NCBI RefSeq assembly: GCF_039521745.1
Contig: NZ_BAAACT010000190.1
DNA length: 64,000 bases
Source of the DNA: Faecalicatena contorta
GTDB taxonomy: Bacteria; Bacillota; Clostridia; Lachnospirales; Lachnospiraceae
Strand: one strand, 5' to 3'
This document shows, piece after piece, positions 25,577 through 33,919 of the stretch. Under the pieces are notes generated by a model, which ran no database searches, was not told where the DNA came from, and saw nothing but the letters and a program-made list of their open reading frames with translations. Position numbers and translations under genes: made by a program. Position 1 is the stretch's first letter. Every line of letters begins with the position of its first letter.

Positions 25577-26346
25577 AAGAATCTCCTCCATATTGTCAAT
25601 GCAAGCAGGATCACTTCAAACACTGTGATTGCAGCGACCTCCTTTTTTCTGGCCGGATGATGTTCCGCAAGTACTCTGATCCTGCCGTCGTAGCACCTGG
25701 ATTCCATGGCGTCATACAATGCATTGGATCTCTTAAATGCGCGGAGCAGCAGGCCCGCCCCCATCTTTCCGAAGGAACTCACCGAGGTTCGCAGATCTTT
25801 GTTGCCCAGCCTGGACTTCTGTGACACCATCATGGCGGAAGCAGTCTCCATGAGCACAAAGATGAACCGGTAGATCAGAAGCATGAGTTCCGTCAATATC
25901 TCGGGGCAGTGCAGTTTTGCCAGCACGTCCAGAATATCTGTCATTGTCGTATTGAGAGATAAAAAGTACAGGCAGGACACACTCGCCATGGCTGTCGCAA
26001 TCAGCTGTATCCCGAATAGAAGGGAATGAAAACTCCCTGTGATAAAAAAGCTGCCCACTGGAATTGCATAAGCATCCAGTGGGACTTTTGAGATATTGAC
26101 TATAATCGCAAGTGTACTCAATATCAGGAATGTAAAAGGCACCGCCAGCAGCTTTGCGTATTGCCCCGCCGCTATGCGTCCTTTTTTCACGGTCAGGTAT
26201 GTATTGACTGCAAACGCCACGCCTGCAACGATGAGTGAGCGGCTGACTACACAGAACAGCAGAGTTATCATGGAAAATGCAAACTTTTCAGCCGCATTTA
26301 CATATCTTAATCTGGAGCGATAACAGAGCTTATCTACTACAATCAT
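25573..26346 (-). CDS. cbiQ: cobalt ECF transporter transmembrane subunit CbiQ
   Basis: A 257-residue membrane protein with about five hydrophobic segments. It is the T component linking the substrate-binding CbiM to CbiO. The cytoplasmic coupling region with ALLLRAFKRSNALYDAMESR (Ala/Arg-rich) matches CbiQ. AAGGAGGG precedes the ATG. Its place in the M-N-Q-O order is standard. Confidence 0.94.
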   Translation of the reverse strand: MIVVDKLCYRSRLRYVNAAEKFAFSMITLLFCVVSRSLIVAGVAFAVNTYLTVKKGRIAAGQYAKLLAVPFTFLILSTLAIIVNISKVPLDAYAIPVGSFFITGSFHSLLFGIQLIATAMASVSCLYFLSLNTTMTDILDVLAKLHCPEILTELMLLIYRFIFVLMETASAMMVSQKSRLGNKDLRTSVSSFGKMGAGLLLRAFKRSNALYDAMESRCYDGRIRVLAEHHPARKKEVAAITVFEVILLALTIWRRFL

Positions 26347-26377
26347 GCCGCCCTCCTTCCCGGAATCTTATTCCTCT

Positions 26378-26689
26378 TTATTCCATCTTTTTCTGCCATT
26401 TTTTTCTTTCTACGAATCGTCCCATCACAAAAGCGATGATGCCAACCCCGATCCCTGTCTGGATACAAAAGATCAGGCTTTCTACCTCGCCAGGCAGTTC
26501 GCCGCCCAGCGCAGTCTCCAACACCGGTGTAAACCATGGGGTGTATTCTCCCTGAATCTCTTCTATCATGACACTCCCTGCGTCATCAGAACCGCCGAAC
26601 TCAGCGCCTTTCTTCGCGAACAGGGGCACAATTGCAATTAATACAGCTGCGATCAGAAGAATAATGACTGTTTTTGTATTTTTACTCAT
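26378..26689 (-). CDS. cbiN: cobalt ECF transporter accessory subunit CbiN
   Basis: A 103-residue protein with two membrane helices, one N-terminal (VIILLIAAVLIAIVPLF) and one near the C-terminus. The extracytoplasmic loop holds the EFGGSDDAG and WFTPVLE stretches typical of CbiN. CbiN helps load cobalt into CbiM. GGAGG precedes the ATG, one base after the cbiM stop. Confidence 0.93.
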   Translation of the reverse strand: MSKNTKTVIILLIAAVLIAIVPLFAKKGAEFGGSDDAGSVMIEEIQGEYTPWFTPVLETALGGELPGEVESLIFCIQTGIGVGIIAFVMGRFVERKKWQKKME

Positions 26690-26690
26690 C

Positions 26691-27440
26691 CTATTTTGCC
26701 TCCTTTAAAAATCCAATTGCCTTGAGTTCCGGTTTTGCATATGATTCCAGGCCGATGACAATGATAACCGTAAGGATGCCTTCGATGACTGCCAGCGGAA
26801 GCTGGGTCGGTGCAAATACACCCAGGAATTTAACAGCAGATGCCGCAACACCTCCGGCCTCGGATGGGTAAGCGAGTGCAAGCTGGATGCTGGTCACACA
26901 GTATGTAAAGATATCACCCAGAAAGGCCGCCAGAAAAACGGATACTTTTCGGTTCACATTCATTTTTTTACAGAGCTGAAAGATTCCAAACGACAGAAGC
27001 GGTCCCGCTATCGCCATGGAAAATGTGTTTGCCCCCAGTGTTGTCAATCCGCCGTGTGCCAGCAGAATCGCCTGGAACAAAAGCACGATGATTCCCAGTA
27101 CGCTGACTGCCGCCGGGCCAAACAGGATTGCCCCCAGCCCTGTGCCCGTCATATGGGAACAGCTTCCCGTCACGGACGGGATTTTCAGGGAAGAAATCAC
27201 AAAAATAAACGCCCCCGCCATTGCAATCAATGTGATGGTCTTTCTGTTTTCTTTTAATCTTTTTTTCAGGGAAATCAGGCCGGCAACCAGGAATGGAACA
27301 CAGATAACGCCCCAGGCAATACAATATTTAACCGGAAGGTACCCCTCCATAATGTGCATTGCATTCACAGCCGGTGTGACGGCAAACATCAGCGCAAAGG
27401 CGATGGCTGCCTTGAGTAAGAATTTTTCTTTTTTTGACAT
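26691..27440 (-). CDS. cbiM: cobalt ECF transporter substrate-binding membrane subunit CbiM
   Basis: A 249-residue polytopic protein and the first gene after the cobalamin riboswitch. A signal peptide probably ends at VNA (residue 27), so mature CbiM starts MHIMEGYLP; the conserved N-terminal Met-His chelates cobalt. GSCSHMTGTGLGAILFGP is the second metal-site region and is fully conserved here. A GGAGAG site lies eight bases before the ATG. Confidence 0.96.
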   Translation of the reverse strand: MSKKEKFLLKAAIAFALMFAVTPAVNAMHIMEGYLPVKYCIAWGVICVPFLVAGLISLKKRLKENRKTITLIAMAGAFIFVISSLKIPSVTGSCSHMTGTGLGAILFGPAAVSVLGIIVLLFQAILLAHGGLTTLGANTFSMAIAGPLLSFGIFQLCKKMNVNRKVSVFLAAFLGDIFTYCVTSIQLALAYPSEAGGVAASAVKFLGVFAPTQLPLAVIEGILTVIIVIGLESYAKPELKAIGFLKEAK

Positions 27441-27554
27441 GTTTTTCTCTCCTTTTTCGTAGTATTATGTCTAGAAATACCCCCAGGAATACCACAAAAT
27501 CGTATGAGATCTGCAGCATAACACCCGGTCATATTCCCGTAACCATTCAGATCT

Positions 27555-27745
27555 ATTTAAAAGCGGGTTTTCTGACTTAGGCATCAACACGGTATTCCGC
27601 CTTCCCGTGAGCACACTCACAGTGACATAATGGATACCATTCCACCTATACAGCAACGGGTATTGTGCAGGATTCCCACCTGCTTCCCCTTCGGCCGTCC
27701 GCTGCAGATACTATACTCCACTTGGACAGCTTACTTTTAAATTGT
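27555..27745 (-). promoter_or_regulatory. cobalamin riboswitch controlling the main cobalamin operon
   Basis: Read on the minus strand, the region contains the B12-box elements in order: AAGGGGAAGCAGGTGGGAAT, CCTGCACAATACCCG, GTCACTGTGAGTG, CACGGGAAGGCGGAATACC and GATGCCTAAGTCAG. These match the adenosylcobalamin aptamer consensus. It lies about 115-300 bases before cbiM, oriented with it, and no other gene intervenes. No U-tailed terminator is obvious between aptamer and cbiM, so control may be at translation initiation. High corrinoid levels should shut off the operon, including the peptide-type transporter. Confidence 0.93.
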
Positions 27746-27769
27746 ATGCCAGACCTGAACTATATACCG

Positions 27770-27789
27770 AAAGGGTAACATTACCCTTT
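27770..27789. terminator. short perfect hairpin between btuR and the riboswitch
   Basis: AAAGGGTAA and TTACCCTTT form a 9-bp stem with a two-base loop, about 30 bases after the btuR stop. The T-rich side lies on the plus strand, so as a terminator for the minus-strand btuR transcript it is imperfect. It could separate the btuR transcript from the riboswitch leader. Confidence 0.35.
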
Positions 27790-27818
27790 TGGCTGCTTTT
27801 TATCGGAGGTATCTCCCC

Positions 27819-28346
27819 CTAATACTCGATCCCCCGTCTTGCCCGGATCTCCCGGTCAAAGGGATGTTTGATTTTCCGGATCTCGGAAACATAATCCGCA
27901 AGCCCGATCAGCTTTTCGTCCGGATTCCGTCCTGTCAGAACGACCTCCAGTTCCTTAGGTTTCTTTTCCAAAAAGGCCAGCGACTTTGTGTGATCAATGA
28001 GGCCATAATGATAGGCTGCCATAAACTCGTCGACCACAAGCATATCATACTCTCCGGATACTGCTTTTTCACAAACCGTATCCCACAGCCGTGCATAAGT
28101 CTCCTGAGCCTCCACTTTCTCCGCTTCGGACAGCGTGTTGAAGAATCCAAATGATTTGTCCATATGGAGTACCGTAATTCCCTCCACAGCATCCAGAATC
28201 TTGAGCTCTCCGGAGTCCTCATTCTTCAGAAAACGCGAAAAAAGAACCTTCATACCGCTTCCGGCCGCTCTGACAGCAAGCCCTGTTGCGGCAGTCGTCT
28301 TCCCTTTTCCATCTCCACAGTAAATATGTATCAGCCCTTTCTTCAT
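27819..28346 (-). CDS. cobA: corrinoid adenosyltransferase (CobA/BtuR type)
   Basis: A 175-residue ATP:co(I)rrinoid adenosyltransferase. The N-terminal GLIHIYCGDGKGKTTAATG is the modified P-loop of the CobA/CobO/BtuR type, and VVDEFMAAYHYGLID and LTGRNPDEKLIGLADYVSEI follow. It attaches the adenosyl upper ligand during synthesis and salvage. It lies upstream of the riboswitch, so it is not under that switch. GAGGTGG precedes the ATG. Confidence 0.95.
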   Translation of the reverse strand: MKKGLIHIYCGDGKGKTTAATGLAVRAAGSGMKVLFSRFLKNEDSGELKILDAVEGITVLHMDKSFGFFNTLSEAEKVEAQETYARLWDTVCEKAVSGEYDMLVVDEFMAAYHYGLIDHTKSLAFLEKKPKELEVVLTGRNPDEKLIGLADYVSEIRKIKHPFDREIRARRGIEY

Positions 28347-28483
28347 GCGCCCACCTCATCCAAAATCTTTTTTATTTTATCATAAATTGTCTGATTATGC
28401 AATTTTCACTATCTATCATTGTATATGATTTTCCGTTCTTCCGTTTGTACTTTTTTCTTTTGTTTATGTAATTTTTTAAGAAC

Positions 28484-28535
28484 GAGGGCAAAGGGGTCAG
28501 ACCCCTCTTCAGAGGGGTCTGACCCCTTTGCCCTC
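28484..28535. repeat. perfect 52-base palindrome at the 3' end of cbiJ
   Basis: Two exact 24-base arms (GAGGGCAAAGGGGTCAGACC and CCTC on the left) flank the loop TTCA. The cbiJ stop codon (28509-28511) lies in the loop and the gene's last residues are encoded by one arm. No clear U run follows on either strand. The core GGGGTCAGACCCC recurs in dispersed repeats of many bacteria, so this is more likely a mobile palindrome than a terminator. Confidence 0.9.
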
Positions 28536-29315
28536 CGTATTCAGAATATTCTGAATATAATCCTTTATTTCTTCCACACTGTACCCTGTTTCTGCAGGCC
28601 TTCCAATCACTACAAGCGTTACCCCGGTCTCTCTGGCAGCCTCCAGTTTTTCCTCAAACCCCCCCGCTTTGCCTGATTCCTTTGTCACAAAATAGTCTGC
28701 TCCTGTGTATTTCAGCATGGCAGTATTTAATTCTTTCGAAAAGGGTCCCTGCATAGCGATGAGATGGGAGCCCTTGAATCCAAGCTCCACGCTCTCTTCC
28801 ACGGACTCTTTTGTCGAAAGAACCCTGGCAAAGCAGCGTTCTTTGTAATGGTCGATCGCTGTGTACAGCCTTAATTCTTTGCTCCCTGTGGAAATGAATA
28901 TCCGGCCTTCCCGTGTTTTGAGATACTCTACTGCTTCTGCCACGGAATTTACAATTACAATATTGCGGTAAGAGCCTGCGCCGCCTGTCCTGCTTTCGTC
29001 CCGCAGACAGCGGATATAACCGGCGCCGCTCCCCTTACAGGCATTTTGAATATTCTCCGTGGCCAGGCGCGCAAAGGGATGAGTGGCATCGATCACAAGC
29101 CTGATCTGATTCTCCCTAATAAATCCGCAGATAGCCTCTTCATCCATCCGGCCCGTTATGACCCGGATATTTTGAATTCCTTCCACGCATTCCATTCCGT
29201 ACTCTGTAGCCGTACTGACGAAGGCTGGCGCAGACAACGTGCCTAAAAATTCAGCCAGCATTCTTCCTTCTGATGTTCCCGCAAACAGCAGAATAATCAT
29301 TCTTCCGTTCTCCAT
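28509..29315 (-). CDS. cbiJ: cobalt-precorrin-6A reductase CbiJ
   Basis: A 268-residue reductase using NADH/NADPH to reduce the corrin ring. LLFAGTSEGRMLAEFL is the nucleotide-binding start, with LVIDATHPFARLATENI, RIFISTGSKEL and FVTKESGKAGGFEEKLEAA following; all are CbiJ/CobK signatures. The C-terminal EGKGVRPL comes from the palindrome at 28484-28535 and is probably a non-native end. GGAGGAAAAGG precedes the ATG at 29315. Confidence 0.95.
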   Translation of the reverse strand: MENGRMIILLFAGTSEGRMLAEFLGTLSAPAFVSTATEYGMECVEGIQNIRVITGRMDEEAICGFIRENQIRLVIDATHPFARLATENIQNACKGSGAGYIRCLRDESRTGGAGSYRNIVIVNSVAEAVEYLKTREGRIFISTGSKELRLYTAIDHYKERCFARVLSTKESVEESVELGFKGSHLIAMQGPFSKELNTAMLKYTGADYFVTKESGKAGGFEEKLEAARETGVTLVVIGRPAETGYSVEEIKDYIQNILNTEGKGVRPL

Positions 29316-29484
29316 ATTCCTTTTCCTCCATCTTTTCCGCAGCCTATTAATATCTGATACTTAGATTTTATTTTAAGTAAAGCAACTGGCATATCCTGGA
29401 AATATTCCGGTTGTGTTTAAACCTCTTTCACAGTATAATATATCACATAGCAAATTGAAACCACAAACATAAGGGAGCTTTTAT

Positions 29485-30594
29485 ATGTTTTTTAATCTAA
29501 TTGGAATTATTCGGAAAGACTTAGACCTAAAAGAAACCTATTTTAAAAGTGCGGAAAATGAAATTGCAAAGAAAAATCTGATCCTGCTTCAGATTTCCAG
29601 TCTGCTCAATGTCCTTCTCCTTGTCTTATTTTACATAATAACCCCGTTTATCATTAAAGGCTGGACAATCACATTACAGCATTTTCTTTTTCTCCCGGCG
29701 GCACTGGCCGTTTTCATCATCTCTACAGTTTACGCAAAGACAGGCCGCAGAGACAAGCGCGTGATAACCGGCATCTGCCTGGCTTTCGAAGTCACGCTGT
29801 TTGCTTTTGTTATTTCTATAGATGTCTTTCCTTACCCGGATGCTCCCAGTTCTTTCCTACCGCTTTTATATATTGCGTTTCCAGCGCTGTTCATTCTCCG
29901 TTTCCGCCAGATGTTCACGATCATGTTTCTGGTCGAGGTCGTATACGCCGTTGCAGTCATACAGATCAAAAATCCGCTGATGGCAGAAAACGACATCTTT
30001 AATTCTGTCGTTGCCTTTATCTTTTCGCTGGCAGTCGCCCACGTAATCCTGAAACTCCGCGCCGATGACCACGACATACGCAGCCGCTACAAACGCCTGA
30101 GCATGCTGGATTCCCTCACCGGCATTCTAAACAAAAAGTCCTGTGAAAATGCAATTTCCCAGTATCTGAATACAAACGCCCCCGTGCATTGCGCCTTGCT
30201 CTTTCTAGATCTGGACGATTTCAAAAAGATCAATGACACCATCGGCCACTCAGCAGGAGACCGTCTTCTGGAAGAGACCGGAAAATTACTCCACAAAACA
30301 TTCCACGCATCAGATATCATCGGCCGTGTCGGCGGAGATGAATTCATGGTGCTGCTCACAAACTACCATGATTCAAAAGAGTCCCTGAAAAAGAGGTGCA
30401 CCGCCTTGCAGCACACTCTCCAGCAGATCATGCAGAACCACGGAGTCCAGGCTACCTGCAGCATAGGCGCACTCCTGGTCAAAGGACAGTCCATCAGCTT
30501 CCAAACCGCATACACCCTAGCCGACACATACCTGTACGATGCCAAATCCTCCGGAAAAAACAACTGCATAGTCCAAACCCTGCCCAAAGAATGA
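29485..30594 (+). CDS. membrane diguanylate cyclase (GGDEF)
   Basis: A 369-residue protein. Residues 30-190 form about six membrane helices without a recognisable sensor domain. From about 205 a GGDEF domain starts SMLDSLTGILNKKS, with LFLDLDDFKKINDTIGH and an intact GGDEF at 283-287 (RVGGDEFMVLL). It should make cyclic-di-GMP from two GTP. No RxxD inhibitory site is seen five residues before the motif. It is a single gene on the plus strand with an AAGGGAG site, bounded downstream by a long hairpin. Confidence 0.93.
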   Translation: MFFNLIGIIRKDLDLKETYFKSAENEIAKKNLILLQISSLLNVLLLVLFYIITPFIIKGWTITLQHFLFLPAALAVFIISTVYAKTGRRDKRVITGICLAFEVTLFAFVISIDVFPYPDAPSSFLPLLYIAFPALFILRFRQMFTIMFLVEVVYAVAVIQIKNPLMAENDIFNSVVAFIFSLAVAHVILKLRADDHDIRSRYKRLSMLDSLTGILNKKSCENAISQYLNTNAPVHCALLFLDLDDFKKINDTIGHSAGDRLLEETGKLLHKTFHASDIIGRVGGDEFMVLLTNYHDSKESLKKRCTALQHTLQQIMQNHGVQATCSIGALLVKGQSISFQTAYTLADTYLYDAKSSGKNNCIVQTLPKE

Positions 30595-30636
30595 TCTCAG
30601 CAAGCACTTAATAAAGGAGCGCATGCGTATGAATAC

Positions 30637-30717
30637 GCTGACTGCTTCAAAAAACCGGTGCCGGATATGTGTGCTCCATACCCACATATCCGGCACCGGT
30701 TTTTTGAAACAGTCAGC
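30637..30717. terminator. long inverted repeat, bidirectional terminator
   Basis: The left arm GCTGACTGCTTCAAAAAACC plus GGTGCCGGATATGTG (30637-30671) pairs with the right arm (30683-30717) with only one mismatch. The GC-rich core is GGTGCCGGATATGTG, and A6/T6 tracts follow in the stem on either side. It lies between convergent genes, so it can end transcription of both the diguanylate cyclase and the SOD-like gene. Confidence 0.8.
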
Positions 30718-30796
30718 AGTACGGGTACAAATCGCAGCGGCATATACAGCCCCTATGTGTTCCCAGCATCACTGACATGGAGCGCCCCCTTCTAAC

Positions 30797-31273
30797 TCAT
30801 TCCCCCACCCATTCATGGATCTCGCCGCAGGCAATCATTTCGCCGCTGTCCCCTGACGGCTGTGTCTTAAAATCATCCGGGTTCATATGGATGACCACTG
30901 TTCTGCCGACCACATCATCCGGGTAAAATCTCCCGGTATATACCGCACTGCAGGCTGCACCGTGTGTAGACAGCAGAGGCGGCAGATCGCCGGCATGTTC
31001 CGGGTGATCCGTATGTTCGGGATTAAAATGTCCATCGGCATCTGCGAAAGGCTCCTCAGCATTCCCGGAACATTGTTTCCCTTCATGAATGTGGAAGGCA
31101 AAAAATCTGCTCATGTCCGGCGCATTTTCATCCGGCAGCCCGTATACCTCAGCCAACACGATCGTCCCTCCGTATACTTCATAGAAATAAACCATTCCAT
31201 GGATCTCTGGATATTTATCCGATCCTTTTATCTTTGCAGAAGCTTCCGGCATTCCGTTTAATTTTTCAACCAT
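30797..31273 (-). CDS. Cu/Zn superoxide dismutase-like protein without export signal
   Basis: A 158-residue SodC-fold protein. The copper-ligand histidines are present: H61 and H63 in FHIHEG, H82 in GHFNP and H129 in VVIHMNPDD. Zinc ligands H90, H93 and D96 (HAGDLP) and the disulfide cysteines C68 and C149 are also present. The arginine before IACG that guides superoxide is replaced by methionine (SGEMIACG). There is no signal peptide, whereas bacterial SodC is usually exported. It may act as an SOD, a copper-binding protein or something else. GAGGAGG precedes the ATG. Confidence 0.88.
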   Translation of the reverse strand: MVEKLNGMPEASAKIKGSDKYPEIHGMVYFYEVYGGTIVLAEVYGLPDENAPDMSRFFAFHIHEGKQCSGNAEEPFADADGHFNPEHTDHPEHAGDLPPLLSTHGAACSAVYTGRFYPDDVVGRTVVIHMNPDDFKTQPSGDSGEMIACGEIHEWVGE

Positions 31274-31350
31274 ATCATCATCCTCCTCTGCTCAGTATAT
31301 GCAGCAGCCCGGAGGATGTTCATGCTTTGCGTAAACAAAAATCACTGCGC

Positions 31351-33531
31351 CTATTCAAAATACATATAGTCCATATAAAATTCATTAAAATGTTTATCGT
31401 TGGAGAGCTGTACTTCCGATGAACTCTCCAGAATACGCCGCACGCGCTCTGTGCAGTCGCTGCTTAACAGGTATGTCCGGGTTCCTTTCAGGCAGCTGTT
31501 TCCTACCGCCTCAATCTTATCTTGGCATTCTTCCGGAAGCAGCCCGATTCCCACGGCTTTTACGATATCCATCTTATATCCAAAGCCTCCTGCAATATAA
31601 ATAGCCCCAATATCATCATAGGATGCGCCGAAGTTCAGGATCAATGTCTCAAGCCCGGCACGTACTGCGGACTTGGCGAGCTGTATTTCCCTTACATCCT
31701 TCTGGAAAAATGAGATCCCCGTCCCATCGCTGCTGACAGCAAGCGGAAAGCCGTCGTCGAAATAATCTTCCTCCATAAGCCCAGTCTCATCCACAAGTTC
31801 CGCCTTTACCAGCTCATATACCATATCGATCACCCCGGTGCCGCAGATGCCGACAGGTTCGGCATCCTGGATCGTCCCGGTAACTGCATGGCCGTCCTTC
31901 AGTTCGACTTTGCAGATTGCTCCCGGCACGCTTCCCGTGCCAAAGGTAATATTGCCGCCCTCGAATGCAGGGCCCGCTGCCGTTGAAGTCGTCAATATCC
32001 TGTCCTTATTGCCAATCGCCATCTCCCCATTGGTACCCAGATCCACCAGGACAGACACCTTTTCTCTCTTATCAAAATCCAGAGAATACAGGCCCGCTAC
32101 AATATCGCCGCCCACATAAGTAGAAATTCCAGGGAAAATCACTACCTCAAAGTCCCTGTCTTCCTGTTCAAACAGTTCTTTGTAAGTTGTATGTATGGTG
32201 TCAATGTTAACTGGCGTGAAAGGAAATACGCCCAGTGTTTCACAGGAGTACCCCATCAGCAGGTGTACCATAGTCGTATTGGCTCCGATTATCATCTTCT
32301 CCACCCGGATCTTCCCATTTTCTGTCAGGCTCTCAATTCCCTGCATCAGGTCAGTCTGGATACTTTTCCTCAGGGCTTCTCTTTTCCCGCCGTTGGAGGC
32401 CTCAATTCTGCTGATTACATCCGCACCATACGCCCTCTGCCTGTTGATTGTAGTGAAAACGTCTTCCGCTTCCTGTGTCTCCATGTTGACCAGCTGCATG
32501 GCGATCGTCGTCGTTCCGATGTCCACGGCGATTCCATACCGGCGGCCGGTCTTTGCACTGCTCTTTGCCGCTTTTCCCGCCGTCTGCTCCTCATCCGCCA
32601 GAACCGCGAATTCTTCTTCCTTATGCAGCCCGACAGCGATCACGCAGTCGTCCTCAGGATAAGCCTTACATGCCAGACGGTATCCCTCCTGCAGCTGCTC
32701 CCCGCTGAAGAACTTCCTGTCCTGCTCTGTAGGCGCAATGTCCCCTTCAAGGACCTGTATCCCGCATTTACCGCAGGTTCCCCTGCCCGCACAGACTGCC
32801 GGCAGGAAGATTCCCTGTTCCTGGAGAAGTTCCATCAGCGAATATCCCTTTCTGCCCTCCAGTACTCTGATGTCGCCTCCGTCATGGAGCGTGATTGTGT
32901 AATCTGAGACATTTCTAAGGCTGCAGCCGACATTGGGGCAGCTTGCACAATTATGATGGATACGGAACATGTCCGAATGATCCGTAGTCAGGTAAACCTG
33001 ACAGGTCGTCTTGACCGGTTCATACATACAGCTGTCCAGTACACGGATCCCTGCACTGTTTTCTCTTCCGGTCACCTCCAGCGCCTTTTTCTGGGCCTCC
33101 ATCGGAATATCCTGGGGCGCCTCCAGGCGGCGGGAAACACCACATTTTTTCTCCCTGCACATGGCGATAATATAGGGCTGAAGCTGATGGTCCATCTGGA
33201 AAAGATAGTCATCCGCAATGGCATCCGCCAGCATACCGCCAAGATAATCCCCCTCATTGAACAGCTGTGTGGACCACTGGCTCAGCTGACCGCCCACCGA
33301 AGTGACACAGTAGAGCGCCTGATGGATTCCCTCTCCATACCGGCTGAGGTCAAATCCCTCCACATCACCGAATTCCAGCAGTGCGATTGGCTCTATTTTT
33401 TTATATGCTTCCGCTAGCATTTCCTCATATTCTTCCACTACATCATCGTAGGTAGCGCTGTCTTCATAACAGTCTATCAGGGCAAATACATTTTCTCTGC
33501 ATATCTCTATATTAAATTCCGTTATTTTCAT
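31351..33531 (-). CDS. corrinoid-protein reductive activator (RACE, ASKHA/DUF4445) with extra N-terminal domain
   Basis: A 726-residue protein. Residues 1-205 form an N-terminal domain ending in a cysteine cluster (CASCPNVGC, 195-203) that resembles activation domains of B12-dependent enzymes. Residues 212-305 are a [2Fe-2S] ferredoxin with C247, C253, C256 and C288. Residues 331-726 are the ASKHA-fold ATPase starting AVDIGTTTIAMQ. The family uses ATP and low-potential electrons to return inactive Co(II) corrinoid to Co(I). It sits directly after its own cobalamin riboswitch and downstream of the corrinoid protein it probably reactivates. The start at 33531 has a GAGAGGAT site. Confidence 0.93.
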   Translation of the reverse strand: MKITEFNIEICRENVFALIDCYEDSATYDDVVEEYEEMLAEAYKKIEPIALLEFGDVEGFDLSRYGEGIHQALYCVTSVGGQLSQWSTQLFNEGDYLGGMLADAIADDYLFQMDHQLQPYIIAMCREKKCGVSRRLEAPQDIPMEAQKKALEVTGRENSAGIRVLDSCMYEPVKTTCQVYLTTDHSDMFRIHHNCASCPNVGCSLRNVSDYTITLHDGGDIRVLEGRKGYSLMELLQEQGIFLPAVCAGRGTCGKCGIQVLEGDIAPTEQDRKFFSGEQLQEGYRLACKAYPEDDCVIAVGLHKEEEFAVLADEEQTAGKAAKSSAKTGRRYGIAVDIGTTTIAMQLVNMETQEAEDVFTTINRQRAYGADVISRIEASNGGKREALRKSIQTDLMQGIESLTENGKIRVEKMIIGANTTMVHLLMGYSCETLGVFPFTPVNIDTIHTTYKELFEQEDRDFEVVIFPGISTYVGGDIVAGLYSLDFDKREKVSVLVDLGTNGEMAIGNKDRILTTSTAAGPAFEGGNITFGTGSVPGAICKVELKDGHAVTGTIQDAEPVGICGTGVIDMVYELVKAELVDETGLMEEDYFDDGFPLAVSSDGTGISFFQKDVREIQLAKSAVRAGLETLILNFGASYDDIGAIYIAGGFGYKMDIVKAVGIGLLPEECQDKIEAVGNSCLKGTRTYLLSSDCTERVRRILESSSEVQLSNDKHFNEFYMDYMYFE

Positions 33532-33649
33532 GTTCTTATCCTCTCTCAACTGTCGGAAGCCGAAGCTCTGCCCCGCAGTTTTGACAACCATATCCGTACT
33601 TGCCCAAACCCCCGGGCAGGTATCAGTAATTCATTCATTTTCCAGTATA

Positions 33650-33679
33650 AAAAGAAAAACTCCTTGTAAAAAGAGTTTG
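33650..33679 (-). terminator. intrinsic terminator, expression platform of the second riboswitch
   Basis: On the minus strand AAACTC, a short T/A-rich loop and GAGTTT are followed by TTTCTTTTT. It lies between the aptamer (33740-33895) and the activator start (33531), which is where a cobalamin-triggered terminator is expected. Confidence 0.65.
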
Positions 33680-33739
33680 CTGCTGACACACTTTATATAA
33701 TTCAAACGGAATCCTGTTTCCCACCCAAAACAGGTCCAT

Positions 33740-33895
33740 AGGGATATGTAAGTATCCTGGCTCACGTTTCATCCTAGGAATGCCTTCTCATCCTGACGGA
33801 CAATGGCTGTTATTCTTCGTCCACGTTTACAGTAGGGGTAAGCCTGCACCGGATTTACACCGGTTTCCTTCACTTGATGCTCTTTGTCACTACAA
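33740..33895 (-). promoter_or_regulatory. cobalamin riboswitch upstream of the corrinoid activator
   Basis: On the minus strand GGAAACCGGTGTAAATCCGG, GCAGGCTTACCCCTACTGT, GTGGACGA, CAGCCATTGTCCGTC, AGGATGAGAAGGC and GTGAGCCAGGATACTT follow in the order of the cobalamin aptamer. It lies between the corrinoid-protein stop (33920) and the activator gene. Control would therefore fall mainly on the activator, while the upstream methyltransferase genes are free of it. The gap 33532-33919 holds no other gene. Confidence 0.93.
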
Positions 33896-33919
33896 TCCGC
33901 ACTTTTTCCCAAAGGGCTC

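Noticed and set aside
28484..28535. Simple rho-independent terminator
   Set aside because: There is no U run after either arm and the palindrome includes coding sequence of cbiJ.
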